Notes: a model not told the origin generated them from the letters alone. Counted from the stretch's first letter, positions 33,541 through 46,252 are shown. The stretch: DNA of 57,866 nucleotides from Streptomyces cirratus (GCF_014650775.1 NZ_BMVP01000025.1:1-57866), one strand, 5' to 3'. Numbers and translations: made by a program.

Positions 33541-34815
33541 TCATACGTTTCGGGGTGTGAAGCGGACCGGAAGCGTGCGCAGGCCACGCATGATGAGTCC
33601 GCCGCGCCACCGCAGGTCCGCAGGCGGAACAGCCAGTTCCAGATCCGGCAGACGCATCAGCAAACTCGCGAGGGCGGTCTGCCCTTCGAGCCGGGCCAGC
33701 GGAGCGCCGAGGCAGTAGTGGATGCCGTGGCCGTACCCGAGGTGCTGATTGTCACTGCGGGACAGGTCCAGGGTGTCCGGATCCGCGAACCGCTCGGGGT
33801 CGCGGTCGGCGGCCGCGAGGACCACCAGGACCGGGTCGCCGGCGGCGATGTGCTGCCCACCGAGGAGGAACGGCTCGGTGGCGAAACGCCAGGTCGCCAG
33901 CTCCACCGGGCCGTCGTAGCGCAGCAGTTCCTCGACGCCCGTGGCCAGCAGGGCGCTCTCCCCGGCGGCGAGCGAGGCCTGGAGCCGCTCGCGCTGATCG
34001 GGGTTCATGAAAAGGGCATGCAGCCCATTGCCGATCAAATTGACAGTCGTCTCGAAACCGGCGAACAACAGGATGAAAGCCATCGCCGTGGCCTCGGCCT
34101 CCGTCAGGTGGTCGCCGTGGTCGCTGGCCCGGATCAGGTCCGAGATGAGGTCGTCACCCAGATCGTCCCTTTTGCGGTGGATGAGTTCGCCGAGGTACGT
34201 CCGCATCTGCTTGACCGAGCGGGCGACACCACCGCGCGGCCCGCCCCCGTGGCGGATCATCATCCCGGCCCAGTCACGGAAGTCGTCCTGGTCCTCGCGC
34301 GGGACGCCGAGCATCTCGCAGATGGCGTAGATGGGGAGCGGGAACGCGAACTCGTGGATGAGGTCCGCCTCACCCCTGCTCTCGAACCGCTCGATGAGGT
34401 GGTCGGTCAGCTCCTGCACCCTCGGGGTGAACTCGGCGACCCTGCGCGGGGTGAACGCCTTCGACACCAGCCGCCGCAGCCGGGTGTGGTCCGGCGGGTC
34501 GATGTTCAGCAGGTGCGTCATCAGCTCCGCCTTGCGCTCGCCCGGGATCCCGGTCTTGCCCTTGGCGTGCGCCGGCTCCGCGTGGTGCGCCGGGTTCTTG
34601 CTGAGCCGCTGGTCGGCGAGGGCCTGACGGGCGTCGGCGTAGCGGGTCACCAGCCAGGCCTCGACCCCGCTGGGCAGCTTGGTGCGGTGCACGGGCGCGT
34701 GCTCGCGCAGCCAGGCGTACGCCGGGTACGGGTCGGTGGCGAACTCCCAGTCGAACAGGGTGGGGCCCTGGGGGGAGGCGGGGTCTTCGGGGGCTGCGGG
34801 AGTCGGCTCGTGCAC
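33541..34815 (-). CDS. cytochrome P450 (CYP107-like)
   Basis: A 424-residue soluble bacterial P450 monooxygenase. The I-helix oxygen-binding motif is FAGFETTVN, the K-helix ExxR is in EELLRYDGPVE, and the heme loop is HLGYGHGIHYCLGAPLARLE with the ligand Cys at about residue 368. Substrate-recognition wording such as LLNIDPPDHTRLRRLVSKAF is typical of Streptomyces CYP107 members. GTG 34815 is chosen as start; GAGGG precedes it. The substrate is unknown. No ferredoxin gene is adjacent. A globin-reductase gene diverges from it 115 bp away, which raises the possibility of shared redox regulation but proves nothing. Confidence 0.9.
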   Translation of the reverse strand: MHEPTPAAPEDPASPQGPTLFDWEFATDPYPAYAWLREHAPVHRTKLPSGVEAWLVTRYADARQALADQRLSKNPAHHAEPAHAKGKTGIPGERKAELMTHLLNIDPPDHTRLRRLVSKAFTPRRVAEFTPRVQELTDHLIERFESRGEADLIHEFAFPLPIYAICEMLGVPREDQDDFRDWAGMMIRHGGGPRGGVARSVKQMRTYLGELIHRKRDDLGDDLISDLIRASDHGDHLTEAEATAMAFILLFAGFETTVNLIGNGLHALFMNPDQRERLQASLAAGESALLATGVEELLRYDGPVELATWRFATEPFLLGGQHIAAGDPVLVVLAAADRDPERFADPDTLDLSRSDNQHLGYGHGIHYCLGAPLARLEGQTALASLLMRLPDLELAVPPADLRWRGGLIMRGLRTLPVRFTPRNV

Positions 34816-34930
34816 CCCTCGACCGTATCCCGGCCGCCGGCCGGTCATCCGCTATGGCCGGTTCGTCCGGGCTGGCCGTAGATGCGCCATCCCTTGACGG
34901 GGCCGCGTCCGCCGTTCCTACTTCGGTCCT

Positions 34931-36154
34931 GTGGACGTGAGGATCTTGAAGAGCAGCTTCGCGGTGGTGGAGAGACGCGCCGAGCACGCGGCCAGGTTCT
35001 TCTACTCCCACCTCTTCTGGCACCACCCCGAGATCCGCGGGCTCTTCCCCGCCTCCGCCGAGGACATGGAGCGCCAGCGGGACCGGCTGTTCGCCGCCCT
35101 CACCCATGTCATCGCCCATCTGGACAGCGAGTCCCTCCTCCCCCACCTCCGCGACCTCGGCCGCGACCACCGCAAGTTCCTCGCCGGACCCGAGCAGTAC
35201 GCGGCCGTCGGCACCAGCCTGCTCGCCGCGTTCGCCGAGGCCGCCGGTGAGGCGTGGACCCCGGCCGTGGCACGGGCCTGGGCCGAGGCGTACCGGGTGA
35301 TCGCCGGGGTGATGACCGCCGCGGCCGAGCAGAGCGAGGACCCGCCCTGGTGGGACGCCGAGATCGTGCGCCGGCTGCGCCACGGGCAGGACCTCGCCGT
35401 CCTGACCCTGCGACCGCACGCCCCGCTCGGCTACCGGCCCGGCCAGTACGTGAGCGTGAGCAGCGACCGCGTCCCGGCAACCTGGCGCACGTACTCCCTG
35501 GGCAACGCGCCCCGCGCCGACGGGACGGTCGACCTGCACGTCAGCCGGATCGAGGGCGGCCGGCTCAGCACCGTCCTGGTCGCCGGCACGGACCCGGGCG
35601 AGCTGCTGCGGCTGGGCGCGCCGGGCGGCGGGCTGACCCTGCGCCGTGAGGGCCGGCCCGTCACGCTCATCGCCGCCGGCACCGGCTGGGCCCCGGTCCG
35701 GGCCCTGCTGGAGGAGCTCGCGCAGCATCCGCCCGACCAGAGCGTACGGCTCTTCGTGGTCGCGCGGGACGCCGCGCACCTCTACGACCGCCCGTTCATC
35801 GACGCGTACGCCGCCGCCTTCGGGTGGCTCGCCGTCACCTGCATCACCCCGGCGCCCGGGCGGCACCGGGCCGAGGCCACCGGCCGGCTGGCGACCGTGC
35901 TCGGGCACCAGGGGCCGTGGTGGGAGCAGGACGTCTACCTCAGCGGGCCGGCGCAGTTCATCGGGGAGACCGGCCGGCTCCTGGAGGGGCTCGGCGCACA
36001 TCCCGCGCGCGTCTTCCACGACACCGTGCCCGTGCCGGGGGCCGGTGGCGGGCACGGCCCGAACGGGCGGCCCCTCGGCTTCGGCGAGTGGTTCCTCAGC
36101 CGGCCGTCACCGCACTGGCACAACCCGGCGGCCCGGGCGCCCCGCCGGCCCTGA
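34931..36154 (+). CDS. flavohemoglobin-like globin/FAD/NAD(P) reductase
   Basis: A 407-residue protein with flavohemoglobin architecture. The N-terminal globin domain spans ~1-135, with B10 Tyr25 in ARFFYSHLFW and proximal His80 in GRDHRKFLAGPEQY. The FAD domain spans ~150-255 with WRTYSLGNAP (RxYS motif). The NAD(P) domain follows with LIAAGTGWAPVRALLEEL and DVYLSGPAQF. Flavohemoglobins oxidise nitric oxide to nitrate using NAD(P)H and oxygen in the cytoplasm. The FAD domain is slightly divergent and there is an extra ~40-residue Gly/Pro/His-rich C-terminal tail ending in RRP. The GTG start at 34931 lies 115 bp from the divergent P450 gene. Confidence 0.85.
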   Translation: MDVRILKSSFAVVERRAEHAARFFYSHLFWHHPEIRGLFPASAEDMERQRDRLFAALTHVIAHLDSESLLPHLRDLGRDHRKFLAGPEQYAAVGTSLLAAFAEAAGEAWTPAVARAWAEAYRVIAGVMTAAAEQSEDPPWWDAEIVRRLRHGQDLAVLTLRPHAPLGYRPGQYVSVSSDRVPATWRTYSLGNAPRADGTVDLHVSRIEGGRLSTVLVAGTDPGELLRLGAPGGGLTLRREGRPVTLIAAGTGWAPVRALLEELAQHPPDQSVRLFVVARDAAHLYDRPFIDAYAAAFGWLAVTCITPAPGRHRAEATGRLATVLGHQGPWWEQDVYLSGPAQFIGETGRLLEGLGAHPARVFHDTVPVPGAGGGHGPNGRPLGFGEWFLSRPSPHWHNPAARAPRRP

Positions 36155-36186
36155 CGCCTGCTCCTCTATTACTCCGCTCCTTTTAC

Positions 36187-37170
36187 CTACTCCGCTGCGA
36201 CGCCTTCCGCCGCGCGGATCGCCGCCCGGTAGGCGCGGGCCGCCGCGCGCAGCGCCGTCTCGGGGTCGATGCCCTGCGCCTCGGCGCGCGCCGCCAGTTC
36301 CAGCAGTTCGTAGCCGACTCCTTCGCCCCGGGGCAGCTCCGCCTCCACGGCGGCCGCTCTGGCGCGGCCCGCCAGCTTGGCGGCGAGCGCCAGACCGGGC
36401 TGGCCCAGCGGAACGCCGTCGGTGACCGACTCCCGCTGCTTCTCCACCGCCTTGGTGCGCTGCCAGTGCGCGCTGACGTCCTCGGGGGTCTCGGCGGCCT
36501 CGTCACCGAAGACGTGCGGGTGGCGCCGGATCAGCTTCTCGACCAGGTTCCCGGCCACGTCGTCGATGGAGAACGGCTCGTCCGGATCCTCCTGCGCGAT
36601 CCGCGCGTGGAAGAAGACCTGGAGCAGGACGTCGCCCAGTTCCTCCCGCAGCTCCTCGCGGTCACCCGCCTCGATCGCCTCGACCAGCTCGTACGCCTCC
36701 TCGATGGCGTACTTCACCAGCCCCTCGTGGGTCTGGCGGGAGGTCCAGGGGCATTCGCGGCGCACCCGGTCCATCACCTGGACCAGGTCGAGGAGGCGGG
36801 CACCGGGCAGGTCGTAGGACCCGGGCATCAGCTCCAGGTCGGGCATGGCGATGCGGCCGGAGCCGGCCAGGCGGGCCAGTCCGTCGGTGAGCCGCCGGTC
36901 GCCTTCGCCGACCGGCAGCACGACGACGGTGCGGCCGCCGGCGCACGCCCCTACGAGGGCGTGGGCGTCGGGGTCTTCGTGCTCCACCTCCACGCCCGCC
37001 TCGCGCAGGTACGGCAGCTGCGGGTGGCCGGGGTCCGCGCACAGCACCCGGTCGGCGGCGTGCAGGGTCTGCCACGCCGACCAGGACAGCAGGCCGGGGG
37101 CGACCCGGTGGCTGGTGGTCAGCAAGACGATGCGGCCGGTGGGCTCGGAGGGCGGCGCGTGCTCAGTCAC
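36187..37170 (-). CDS. mazG: nucleoside triphosphate pyrophosphohydrolase MazG
   Basis: A 327-residue MazG protein that hydrolyses NTPs/dNTPs to monophosphate and pyrophosphate and cleans oxidised or misused nucleotides. The MazG core lies at ~125-230: VMDRVRRECPWTSRQTHEGL, then EEAYELVEAI, EELREELGDVLLQVFFHARI and RRHPHVFGD. The metal-binding EExxE...ExxD pattern is complete. The N-terminal ~110 residues (GRIVLLTTSHRVAPGLLSW) form the extra domain also seen in mycobacterial MazG, a relic related to tetrapyrrole methylases. The C-terminal ~90 residues are the helical extension. ATG 37170 is the clear start. It is followed downstream by the convergent globin gene. Confidence 0.92.
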   Translation of the reverse strand: MTEHAPPSEPTGRIVLLTTSHRVAPGLLSWSAWQTLHAADRVLCADPGHPQLPYLREAGVEVEHEDPDAHALVGACAGGRTVVVLPVGEGDRRLTDGLARLAGSGRIAMPDLELMPGSYDLPGARLLDLVQVMDRVRRECPWTSRQTHEGLVKYAIEEAYELVEAIEAGDREELREELGDVLLQVFFHARIAQEDPDEPFSIDDVAGNLVEKLIRRHPHVFGDEAAETPEDVSAHWQRTKAVEKQRESVTDGVPLGQPGLALAAKLAGRARAAAVEAELPRGEGVGYELLELAARAEAQGIDPETALRAAARAYRAAIRAAEGVAAE

Positions 37171-37198
37171 CCTCCGAACCTACCCCCGCGCCCACGGC

Positions 37199-37822
37199 TC
37201 AGGCCCCGGCGGGGGCCTGCTCGGGCCGGGTCTGCTGGGTGATCCACGGGGTCGTCTCGTCGCCGAGCAGGATCTGCCGCGCGTCCCAGTGGCCGTAGCG
37301 CGGGTTCACCTGGACGTGCAGCGCCTTCGCGGCGGCGCCGAGCCTCTCCAGCGCCTTGTCCTGGTTGCCGTAGTGCTCGAACAGCTTGTCCCGCAGCAGC
37401 TTGAAGCGGGTGTCCGCGTCCATCTGGTCGGGGGCGAGCTGGGCTTGCTGGAGGGCCGCCGTCTCCAGCGCCGCGGGAGTGCCCGCCTGCTGGAGCTGGG
37501 CCTTGCGGACGTCCTCGATCTCCTTGGTCGTCACGGTGACCCCGGCGTCCTTCGCGGCGCGCTCCAGGACGGCGGTCTGGATCATCCGGTTCAGCTTGGA
37601 CCGGTCCAGGCGGGGCGTCGCCTCGATGAGCTGGGCGCCCTGTTCGGAACGGTTCTGCGCGCTGCGGACCTCGTTCACCTGGTCCTGGAGGGCGGAGGTG
37701 GTGATGCGCTCGCCGCCGACGACGGCCGCCGTGCCGGGATGCGGCTGACCGGAGCAGGCGGACAGCAGGGGAGCCGCCGCGAGCAGGGCGGCGGAGACGG
37801 AGAGCGCTGTGCGACGGTGCAA
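37199..37822 (-). CDS. SurA-N-like secreted lipoprotein
   Basis: A 207-residue lipoprotein with a short basic N-terminus, a hydrophobic core and lipobox LLSAC (lipid Cys23). The mature part resembles the N-terminal chaperone domain of SurA/PrsA: VVGGERITTSALQDQVNEV, then LNRMIQTAVLERAAKDAG and VTVTTKEIEDVRKAQ. There is no peptidyl-prolyl isomerase (rotamase) domain. This suggests a holdase for exported proteins at the outer face of the membrane. It starts at TTG 37822, supported by GGAGG 5-6 nt upstream. It lies just upstream of mazG on the same strand (28 bp), so the two may be co-transcribed. Confidence 0.83.
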   Translation of the reverse strand: MHRRTALSVSAALLAAAPLLSACSGQPHPGTAAVVGGERITTSALQDQVNEVRSAQNRSEQGAQLIEATPRLDRSKLNRMIQTAVLERAAKDAGVTVTTKEIEDVRKAQLQQAGTPAALETAALQQAQLAPDQMDADTRFKLLRDKLFEHYGNQDKALERLGAAAKALHVQVNPRYGHWDARQILLGDETTPWITQQTRPEQAPAGA

Positions 37823-37958
37823 AGGAGCCTCCAGGGCCGGGAGATTGTGCGGCAATGCACAAGAAGGCCGTGCGGTGATCGATGGTATGCAGTCGGGGGG
37901 TTCCGAGCCACCGGTTCGACCAACGATTACCACCGGTGTCGGGGTGCGGCGCCCGCCC

Positions 37959-38000
37959 GCGCCGGGCTGCTCTCCGTCCGCGCCGGGCTGCTCTCCGTCC
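37959..38000. repeat. 21-bp tandem repeat upstream of YfhO gene
   Basis: Two exact copies of a 21-bp unit starting GCGCCGGGCTGCTC (37959-37979, 37980-38000) are followed by a partial third (GCGCCGGGCG). They lie in the 258-bp gap between the divergent lipoprotein and YfhO genes, so they could space or modulate the two promoters. Confidence 0.88.
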
Positions 38001-38080
38001 GCGCCGGGCGGCGCCTGTTCGTGCCGGCGCCACCCGGCGGTCACCGCGCGGACCGGTGCCGCTGTCAGGGTCGGCCCACC

Positions 38081-40426
38081 ATGTCGACACCGCACCGCTC
38101 CCGGCGCCGCACCTCCCTCATGGGTGCGGTACTCGCCGCCCTGACCACCGCGGCGGCCGTGTGCGCGGGGGACGCCCTCGCGCGCGTCTTCCCGTACGGG
38201 CACCGCCACCGCAGCGTCAACGACCTCGGCAACCAGTTCGTGCCCTTCCACGCGCACCTGTGGGACCTGCTGCACGGGCGCGCCGAGGGCGGGATGCTGC
38301 TCAACTGGCAGTCCGGGTACGGCACGAGCTTCCTGCCGGACTACGGGACGTACCTGAGCAGCCCGTTCGCCGTGCTGGTGGGGCTGTTCCCGCGCACGGA
38401 CATCGACCTGGCGGTGTACGTCGTCACCGTGCTCAAGACGGCCGCGGCGGGGGCGGCGATGGCGTGGCTGCTGCGCACGCAGCGGCCCGGTCCGTGGTGG
38501 GCGGCGGGGCTGCTGGGCGCCTCGTACGCGCTGTGCGGCTGGTCGGTGATCGAGGCGTCATACAACCCGATGTGGCTGGACGGCCTGATCGCCTTCCCGC
38601 TCCTGTGTCTGACGGGTGAGTGGGCGCTGCGCGGGCGGCGGCCGGTGGCGGGGGCGGCGGTGGTGGCGCTCTGCTGGACGGCGAACTTCTACACCGCCTA
38701 CATGGCGACGCTGGGCGCCGCGCTGGTGCTGCTCGTACGGGTGGTGCTGACCCGGGACGGTGTGCGGGAACGGCTGCGGGTGTGCGGGCGGGCGGCGGTG
38801 ACGGCAGTACTGGGGGTGGCGCTGTCCGCGCCGGTCCTACTGCCGGTGTTCCTGAGCTCGAAGCAGGCCTACCCGGGCTGGTTCAAGGAGTTCCGGCCGG
38901 TACCGGCGGCCGATCTGCTGGCGCGGCTGCTGCCCGCCACCTACTCCTTCTCCTCCCCGGCACTGTTCGTGGGCACCGGGACACTGCTGCTCGCGGCCGC
39001 CCTGCCCTTCCACCGCGCACTGCCGGTACGGGTCCGGCTGTGGTGGGCGGGTCTGGTGGTGGCGGTGCTGCTCTCGCTCCAGTGGGCGCCGACCCATCTG
39101 GCCTGGCACGTCTTCGCGACGCCGAACGGCAGCCCGTACCGGCAGACCTTCGTCCTCGCCGGGATCGTGGTGATCGCCGCCTGGACGGCGCTGGCGGCGG
39201 GCCCGCCCCGCCTCCCGGCCCTGGCCTCGGGGGCGGGGGTGCTGGCCGCCGTCGCGCTCGGGGCGGCCGCGAGCGGGCTCGCGACGGGCTGGGGGTTCGC
39301 CCTGTTCGGCGCCGGGGGCGCCTTGGCGGTGGCCGCCTGGGGGGTGCTCGGCCGCCGCGGCCGGCCCGCCTGGCCGGCGGCCGCCGCGCTGGCGCTGGTA
39401 CTGGTGGCGCAGGCCGCGGCGACGACCGCGTACGGGCACCAGGGGACGCTGCGCGGCCTGGACGACTACCCCTCCTGGGGGCCCGCCCACTCGGCCCGCG
39501 CCGATGCGCTGGCCCGCGCCGAGGGCTGGCCCGCGTACCGGACCGACCCGGGCAGGCCCGCGCTGACGGGCAACGACCCGCTGCTGCTGGGCGGGGAGGG
39601 CGGCGCCTACTACAGCAGTCACACCCCTGACGTGTTCACCCGCACGATGGTCGCCCTGGGGGCCGGCTGGACCTCGCGGGGCCGCAACGTCCAGAGCCTG
39701 GACAACCCCGTGACGGACGCCCTGTTCTCGGTCGGCGCCCGCCTTCGGCCCGACGGTACGGTCACCCGCGCCGGCACCCTTCCGCTGGTCACGCTCCGCC
39801 CGCCGGGGCCGGCGCCGTCCTACGGGGAATCCCCCTTCGCCAACCAGGAACTCCTGCTGGGCTCCCGGGTCTACGAGGACCCCGTCGCGCCCGGGGTGTG
39901 CCGTGCGGGAACCGAGGCGTTCCTGTGGGCGCCGCAGTACAACGCCACCGCCCGCCTCGCGGACGGGCCGGCGTTCCGCCTCAACTCCACTCCCCCGCGC
40001 AACCGGGCCGCCCTCCAGCCGATGGGCCCCTCCCGGGGCGCCTCCTCGGCCCTGGTCTTCGACGCCCCCGAGCCCGCGCGATGGCTGCTGTCCTGCCTGG
40101 ACCGGGCCCGCCTGGACGCGGCGGTGGCGGCGCTGCGCGCGTCGGCGCCGGTCGCGGTGCGGGTCGGGGCGTCGGGGGCCCGGGCCACCTTCCGCCCGGG
40201 CACCACGGGCACCGCCGTCCTCGCCGCGCCCGCGATCGCCGGCTGGAGCTGCGACGGGCGGCCGGCCGGGGCGCGCCTGGGGCTCGTCGCCGTCCCGCTG
40301 GACGGCCGCGCGACCACGGTGAGCTGCACCTTCCTGCCCCCGGGGCTGCCGGCGGGCTCGGCCCTCGCGGTGGCGGCCCTGCTGGTGGTGACCGTACGGG
40401 CAACCCGGCGCCGGCGCCGGGGGTGA
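38081..40426 (+). CDS. YfhO-family multi-pass membrane protein
   Basis: A 781-residue integral membrane protein of the YfhO family (GT-C-like glycosyltransferase relatives that add sugars to wall polymers or lipids). About 12-13 hydrophobic helices fill residues 10-450. The family's acidic loop occurs as NDLGNQFVPFHAHLW (near residue 46). Also typical are LNWQSGYGTSFLPDYG, ASYNPMWLDGLIAFP and NFYTAYMATLGAAL. The last ~300 residues form an extracytoplasmic domain with one final helix before an RRRRR end. ATG 38081 is preceded only by a weak site. Which acceptor it modifies is unknown. Its stop lies 1 bp from that of the convergent kinase gene. Confidence 0.85.
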   Translation: MSTPHRSRRRTSLMGAVLAALTTAAAVCAGDALARVFPYGHRHRSVNDLGNQFVPFHAHLWDLLHGRAEGGMLLNWQSGYGTSFLPDYGTYLSSPFAVLVGLFPRTDIDLAVYVVTVLKTAAAGAAMAWLLRTQRPGPWWAAGLLGASYALCGWSVIEASYNPMWLDGLIAFPLLCLTGEWALRGRRPVAGAAVVALCWTANFYTAYMATLGAALVLLVRVVLTRDGVRERLRVCGRAAVTAVLGVALSAPVLLPVFLSSKQAYPGWFKEFRPVPAADLLARLLPATYSFSSPALFVGTGTLLLAAALPFHRALPVRVRLWWAGLVVAVLLSLQWAPTHLAWHVFATPNGSPYRQTFVLAGIVVIAAWTALAAGPPRLPALASGAGVLAAVALGAAASGLATGWGFALFGAGGALAVAAWGVLGRRGRPAWPAAAALALVLVAQAAATTAYGHQGTLRGLDDYPSWGPAHSARADALARAEGWPAYRTDPGRPALTGNDPLLLGGEGGAYYSSHTPDVFTRTMVALGAGWTSRGRNVQSLDNPVTDALFSVGARLRPDGTVTRAGTLPLVTLRPPGPAPSYGESPFANQELLLGSRVYEDPVAPGVCRAGTEAFLWAPQYNATARLADGPAFRLNSTPPRNRAALQPMGPSRGASSALVFDAPEPARWLLSCLDRARLDAAVAALRASAPVAVRVGASGARATFRPGTTGTAVLAAPAIAGWSCDGRPAGARLGLVAVPLDGRATTVSCTFLPPGLPAGSALAVAALLVVTVRATRRRRRG

Positions 40427-40427
40427 G

Positions 40428-41933
40428 TCAGCGGACCTGCCCGAGCCACTGGAGGGTGCGGCGGATCTCCGAGGGGAGCGGGTGGGCCGGCCCGTGGAGG
40501 CGGTCCGCGTCGAACAGGAGGCGGACCAGGGTGTCGTGGGCCGAGGCCCGGTCGCCCATGGACAGCAGCAGGTGCGCGATCCGGCGCCGGACCTCCAGCG
40601 GCAGGCCCGGGTCCGGGTTGGCGTAGTGGTTCTCGAACAGGGGGAGCAGGGAGCGGTATTCGGCGAGCGCCGCCGCCGGTTCCCCGAGTTGTTCGAGGCA
40701 CTGTGCGGCGTCGTAGCGGAAGCGCAGCGACTGCGTGTCCCCGGCCGGGAACTGCTCGGCGAGCCAGCGCAGTTCGGGCAGGGCCCGGCGGTACTGGCCG
40801 TCGTCCATCAAGGTGGCCGCGTACTGCTTGCGCAGCGAGCGGACCACCGGCGAGTGCTCCCCGTGCTCGGCGGCGGCCGCCGGGAGGATGCCGCCGAGGA
40901 TGTCCACGGCCTGGGTGAGCTGCCCCTGGTCCAGCAGCTTGCGCGCCTCGTCCACCGCTCCCGGGATGTCCGGCCGGGGCGCGGCCGGGGGCTGCGGCGG
41001 GGGCTGGAGGGCGGCGGTGGCGCGGTCGGGCCAGGGGGCCTGGGGGCGCAGGAACGGCCGGGTCGGGTCGAGCGGTCCGGAGGGGGCGCCGCCCTGGCGG
41101 GGCAGCAGCGGCGCGAGGGACTCGTAGACCGCCTGCGCGGAGGCGGGCCGGTCCTGCGGGTCCTTGGCCAGCAGGTGCAGGAGTACGGCCTCCAGCGCGT
41201 GCGGGATCTCCGGCCGCACGCGGCGCACCGGCGCGGGGGGCTCGTACAGGTGCCGGTGCAGGACGCCCAGCGCCGTCGACCCGGCGAAGGGGACGTTGCC
41301 GCTGAGGAGTTCGTAGAGCAGGACGCCGAGCGCGTACAGGTCGGTGTACGGGCCCACCGCGCCGCCCATGGCCTGCTCGGGGGCCATGTAGGCGGGGCTG
41401 CCGATGGGGGTGCCGGTGTTGGTGAGACGGGTGGTGTCGGTGTCCATCACGGAGGCGACGCCGAGGTCCAGCACCAGCACGGTGCCGTCGGGCCGGACCA
41501 TGATGTTGCGGGGCTTCAGGTCGCGGTGCACGATCGGCACGGCGTGCACCGCCGACAGCACGGAGCACAGCTGCGCGGTCACGGCGACGGCCCACTGCCA
41601 CGGGTAGGGGCTGTGCTCCACGAGGTGGTCGGCGAGGTTGGAGCCGTCGACGTGGCCCATCACCAGGAACAGTTCGTCGCCGTCGTTGCCCGCGTCGTGG
41701 ACCGTGACGAGGCCGGGGTGGTCGACCTGCGCCGTCACCCGGCATTCGCGCACGAAGCGGCGGCGCAGCTCCTCGGCGACGGTACCGGGACCGGCGACCT
41801 TGTCGGGGCGCAGCAGCTTGACGGCGACGCGGCGGTCCAGGCGACGGTCGTAGGCGGTCCACACCTGGCCCATGCCGCCCTGGCCGAGGATGGAGGCGAG
41901 CTGGTAGCGCTCGCCGATGAGCCGGTCGGTCAC
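40428..41933 (-). CDS. Ser/Thr protein kinase with C-terminal TPR-like region, soluble
   Basis: A 501-residue Hanks-type kinase. The Gly loop is ILGQGGMGQVW (16-26), catalytic Lys39 is in VAVKLL, the catalytic loop is HRDLKPRN (136-143), the metal site is DLG (156-158) in place of DFG, and the APE motif is MAPEQ. The kinase domain ends near residue 275. A Pro-rich linker and a helical tetratricopeptide-like region (ARKLLDQGQLTQAVDILGG, ALPELRWLAEQFPAG, LGEPAAALAEYRSLLP) follow. Unlike PknB-type kinases it has no membrane helix or PASTA repeats. The membrane protein gene upstream overlaps its start by 4 bp (ATGA), which suggests the two act together. Confidence 0.92.
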   Translation of the reverse strand: MTDRLIGERYQLASILGQGGMGQVWTAYDRRLDRRVAVKLLRPDKVAGPGTVAEELRRRFVRECRVTAQVDHPGLVTVHDAGNDGDELFLVMGHVDGSNLADHLVEHSPYPWQWAVAVTAQLCSVLSAVHAVPIVHRDLKPRNIMVRPDGTVLVLDLGVASVMDTDTTRLTNTGTPIGSPAYMAPEQAMGGAVGPYTDLYALGVLLYELLSGNVPFAGSTALGVLHRHLYEPPAPVRRVRPEIPHALEAVLLHLLAKDPQDRPASAQAVYESLAPLLPRQGGAPSGPLDPTRPFLRPQAPWPDRATAALQPPPQPPAAPRPDIPGAVDEARKLLDQGQLTQAVDILGGILPAAAAEHGEHSPVVRSLRKQYAATLMDDGQYRRALPELRWLAEQFPAGDTQSLRFRYDAAQCLEQLGEPAAALAEYRSLLPLFENHYANPDPGLPLEVRRRIAHLLLSMGDRASAHDTLVRLLFDADRLHGPAHPLPSEIRRTLQWLGQVR

Positions 41934-42562
41934 TGCTCGGGGCCCTGCACGGCGGTCCGGTCCGGGTCGTGGTGGGGACCGCCGGGCGGCGGGGTCTGCT
42001 TGCGCAGCAGTTCGCTCAGCTCGTCGAGCTCGGCGCGGACCTGCCCGATGCGCGGGGGCGGGGTCGGCTGCGGCGGCACCTGCGGCGGCGGGGGCGTCGG
42101 GAGCGGCGTCTGCACCGGCGGCTGCACGGGCGGGTAGCCGTAGGCGGGCGTGGTCTGCTGCTGCGGTCCCGGGTAGGGCGGGTTCTGCGCGGCGTACCAG
42201 TGCGCGGCGGGGGCCGGGGCCCGCTTCTCGTGGTGGCGGATGTCGGCGACGAGGAAGTACACGCAGGTGGCGAAGCCGGTGAGGAGGATGATGCCGGCGC
42301 CGGCGTTGCCCTGCCAGCCGCTGGTGTCCGGGGTCGGGTCCGCGCCGATCAGCGCGATCGAGGCCACGGACAGCAGGCAGCTGAGCGCCAGCAGCGTCCA
42401 GTCACGGGTCGCGCGGGTCACTATCGCGAGCCGCAGCATCGTGCCCCAGGCCAGGAATCCGCAGCTGAGGACCGGCAGCAGCGCGAACAGCACGCGCAGC
42501 GCCACCACGCCCTCGGTACTGGGCCGGTGTTGATGCTGCGGCGGGATGCCGGGGGGGTGCAT
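41930..42562 (-). CDS. small membrane protein coupled to the Ser/Thr kinase
   Basis: A 210-residue protein with about four hydrophobic helices in the first 130 residues (VLFALLPVLSCGFLAWGTML, WTLLALSCLLSVASIALIG, AGIILLTGFATCVYFLVADI). A Pro/Gln/Tyr-rich cytoplasmic tail follows (PAYGYPPVQPPVQTPLPTPP) and a short acidic helix (VRAELDELSELLRKQ). ATG 42562 follows AGGAG. The stop overlaps the kinase ATG by 4 bp. The tail could dock or be phosphorylated by the kinase, but no phospho-site can be named. I do not recognise the family; the membrane location and coupling are what the sequence shows. Confidence 0.75.
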   Translation of the reverse strand: MHPPGIPPQHQHRPSTEGVVALRVLFALLPVLSCGFLAWGTMLRLAIVTRATRDWTLLALSCLLSVASIALIGADPTPDTSGWQGNAGAGIILLTGFATCVYFLVADIRHHEKRAPAPAAHWYAAQNPPYPGPQQQTTPAYGYPPVQPPVQTPLPTPPPPQVPPQPTPPPRIGQVRAELDELSELLRKQTPPPGGPHHDPDRTAVQGPEQ

Positions 42563-42718
42563 CGGTGCTCCTGACGGGCCGTGCGGAAGGGTTGCGGGTA
42601 TGAGCGTATACAGCGTTTCCGGCCATGGTGAGGGGATGTGCCCAACCGTTGTACGGTCGCCGCACGATCCGCGGCGAGGCGGCCCGGACACCGGGTCCGG
42701 ACCGCCTCGCGCCGGGTG

Positions 42719-46252
<3,534 letters not shown>

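Noticed and set aside
36845..38080. Upstream extension of the YfhO frame by 412 codons
   Set aside because: The frame overlaps mazG and the lipoprotein gene on the other strand and has no protein features. The ATG at 38081 directly precedes the first YfhO helix region.
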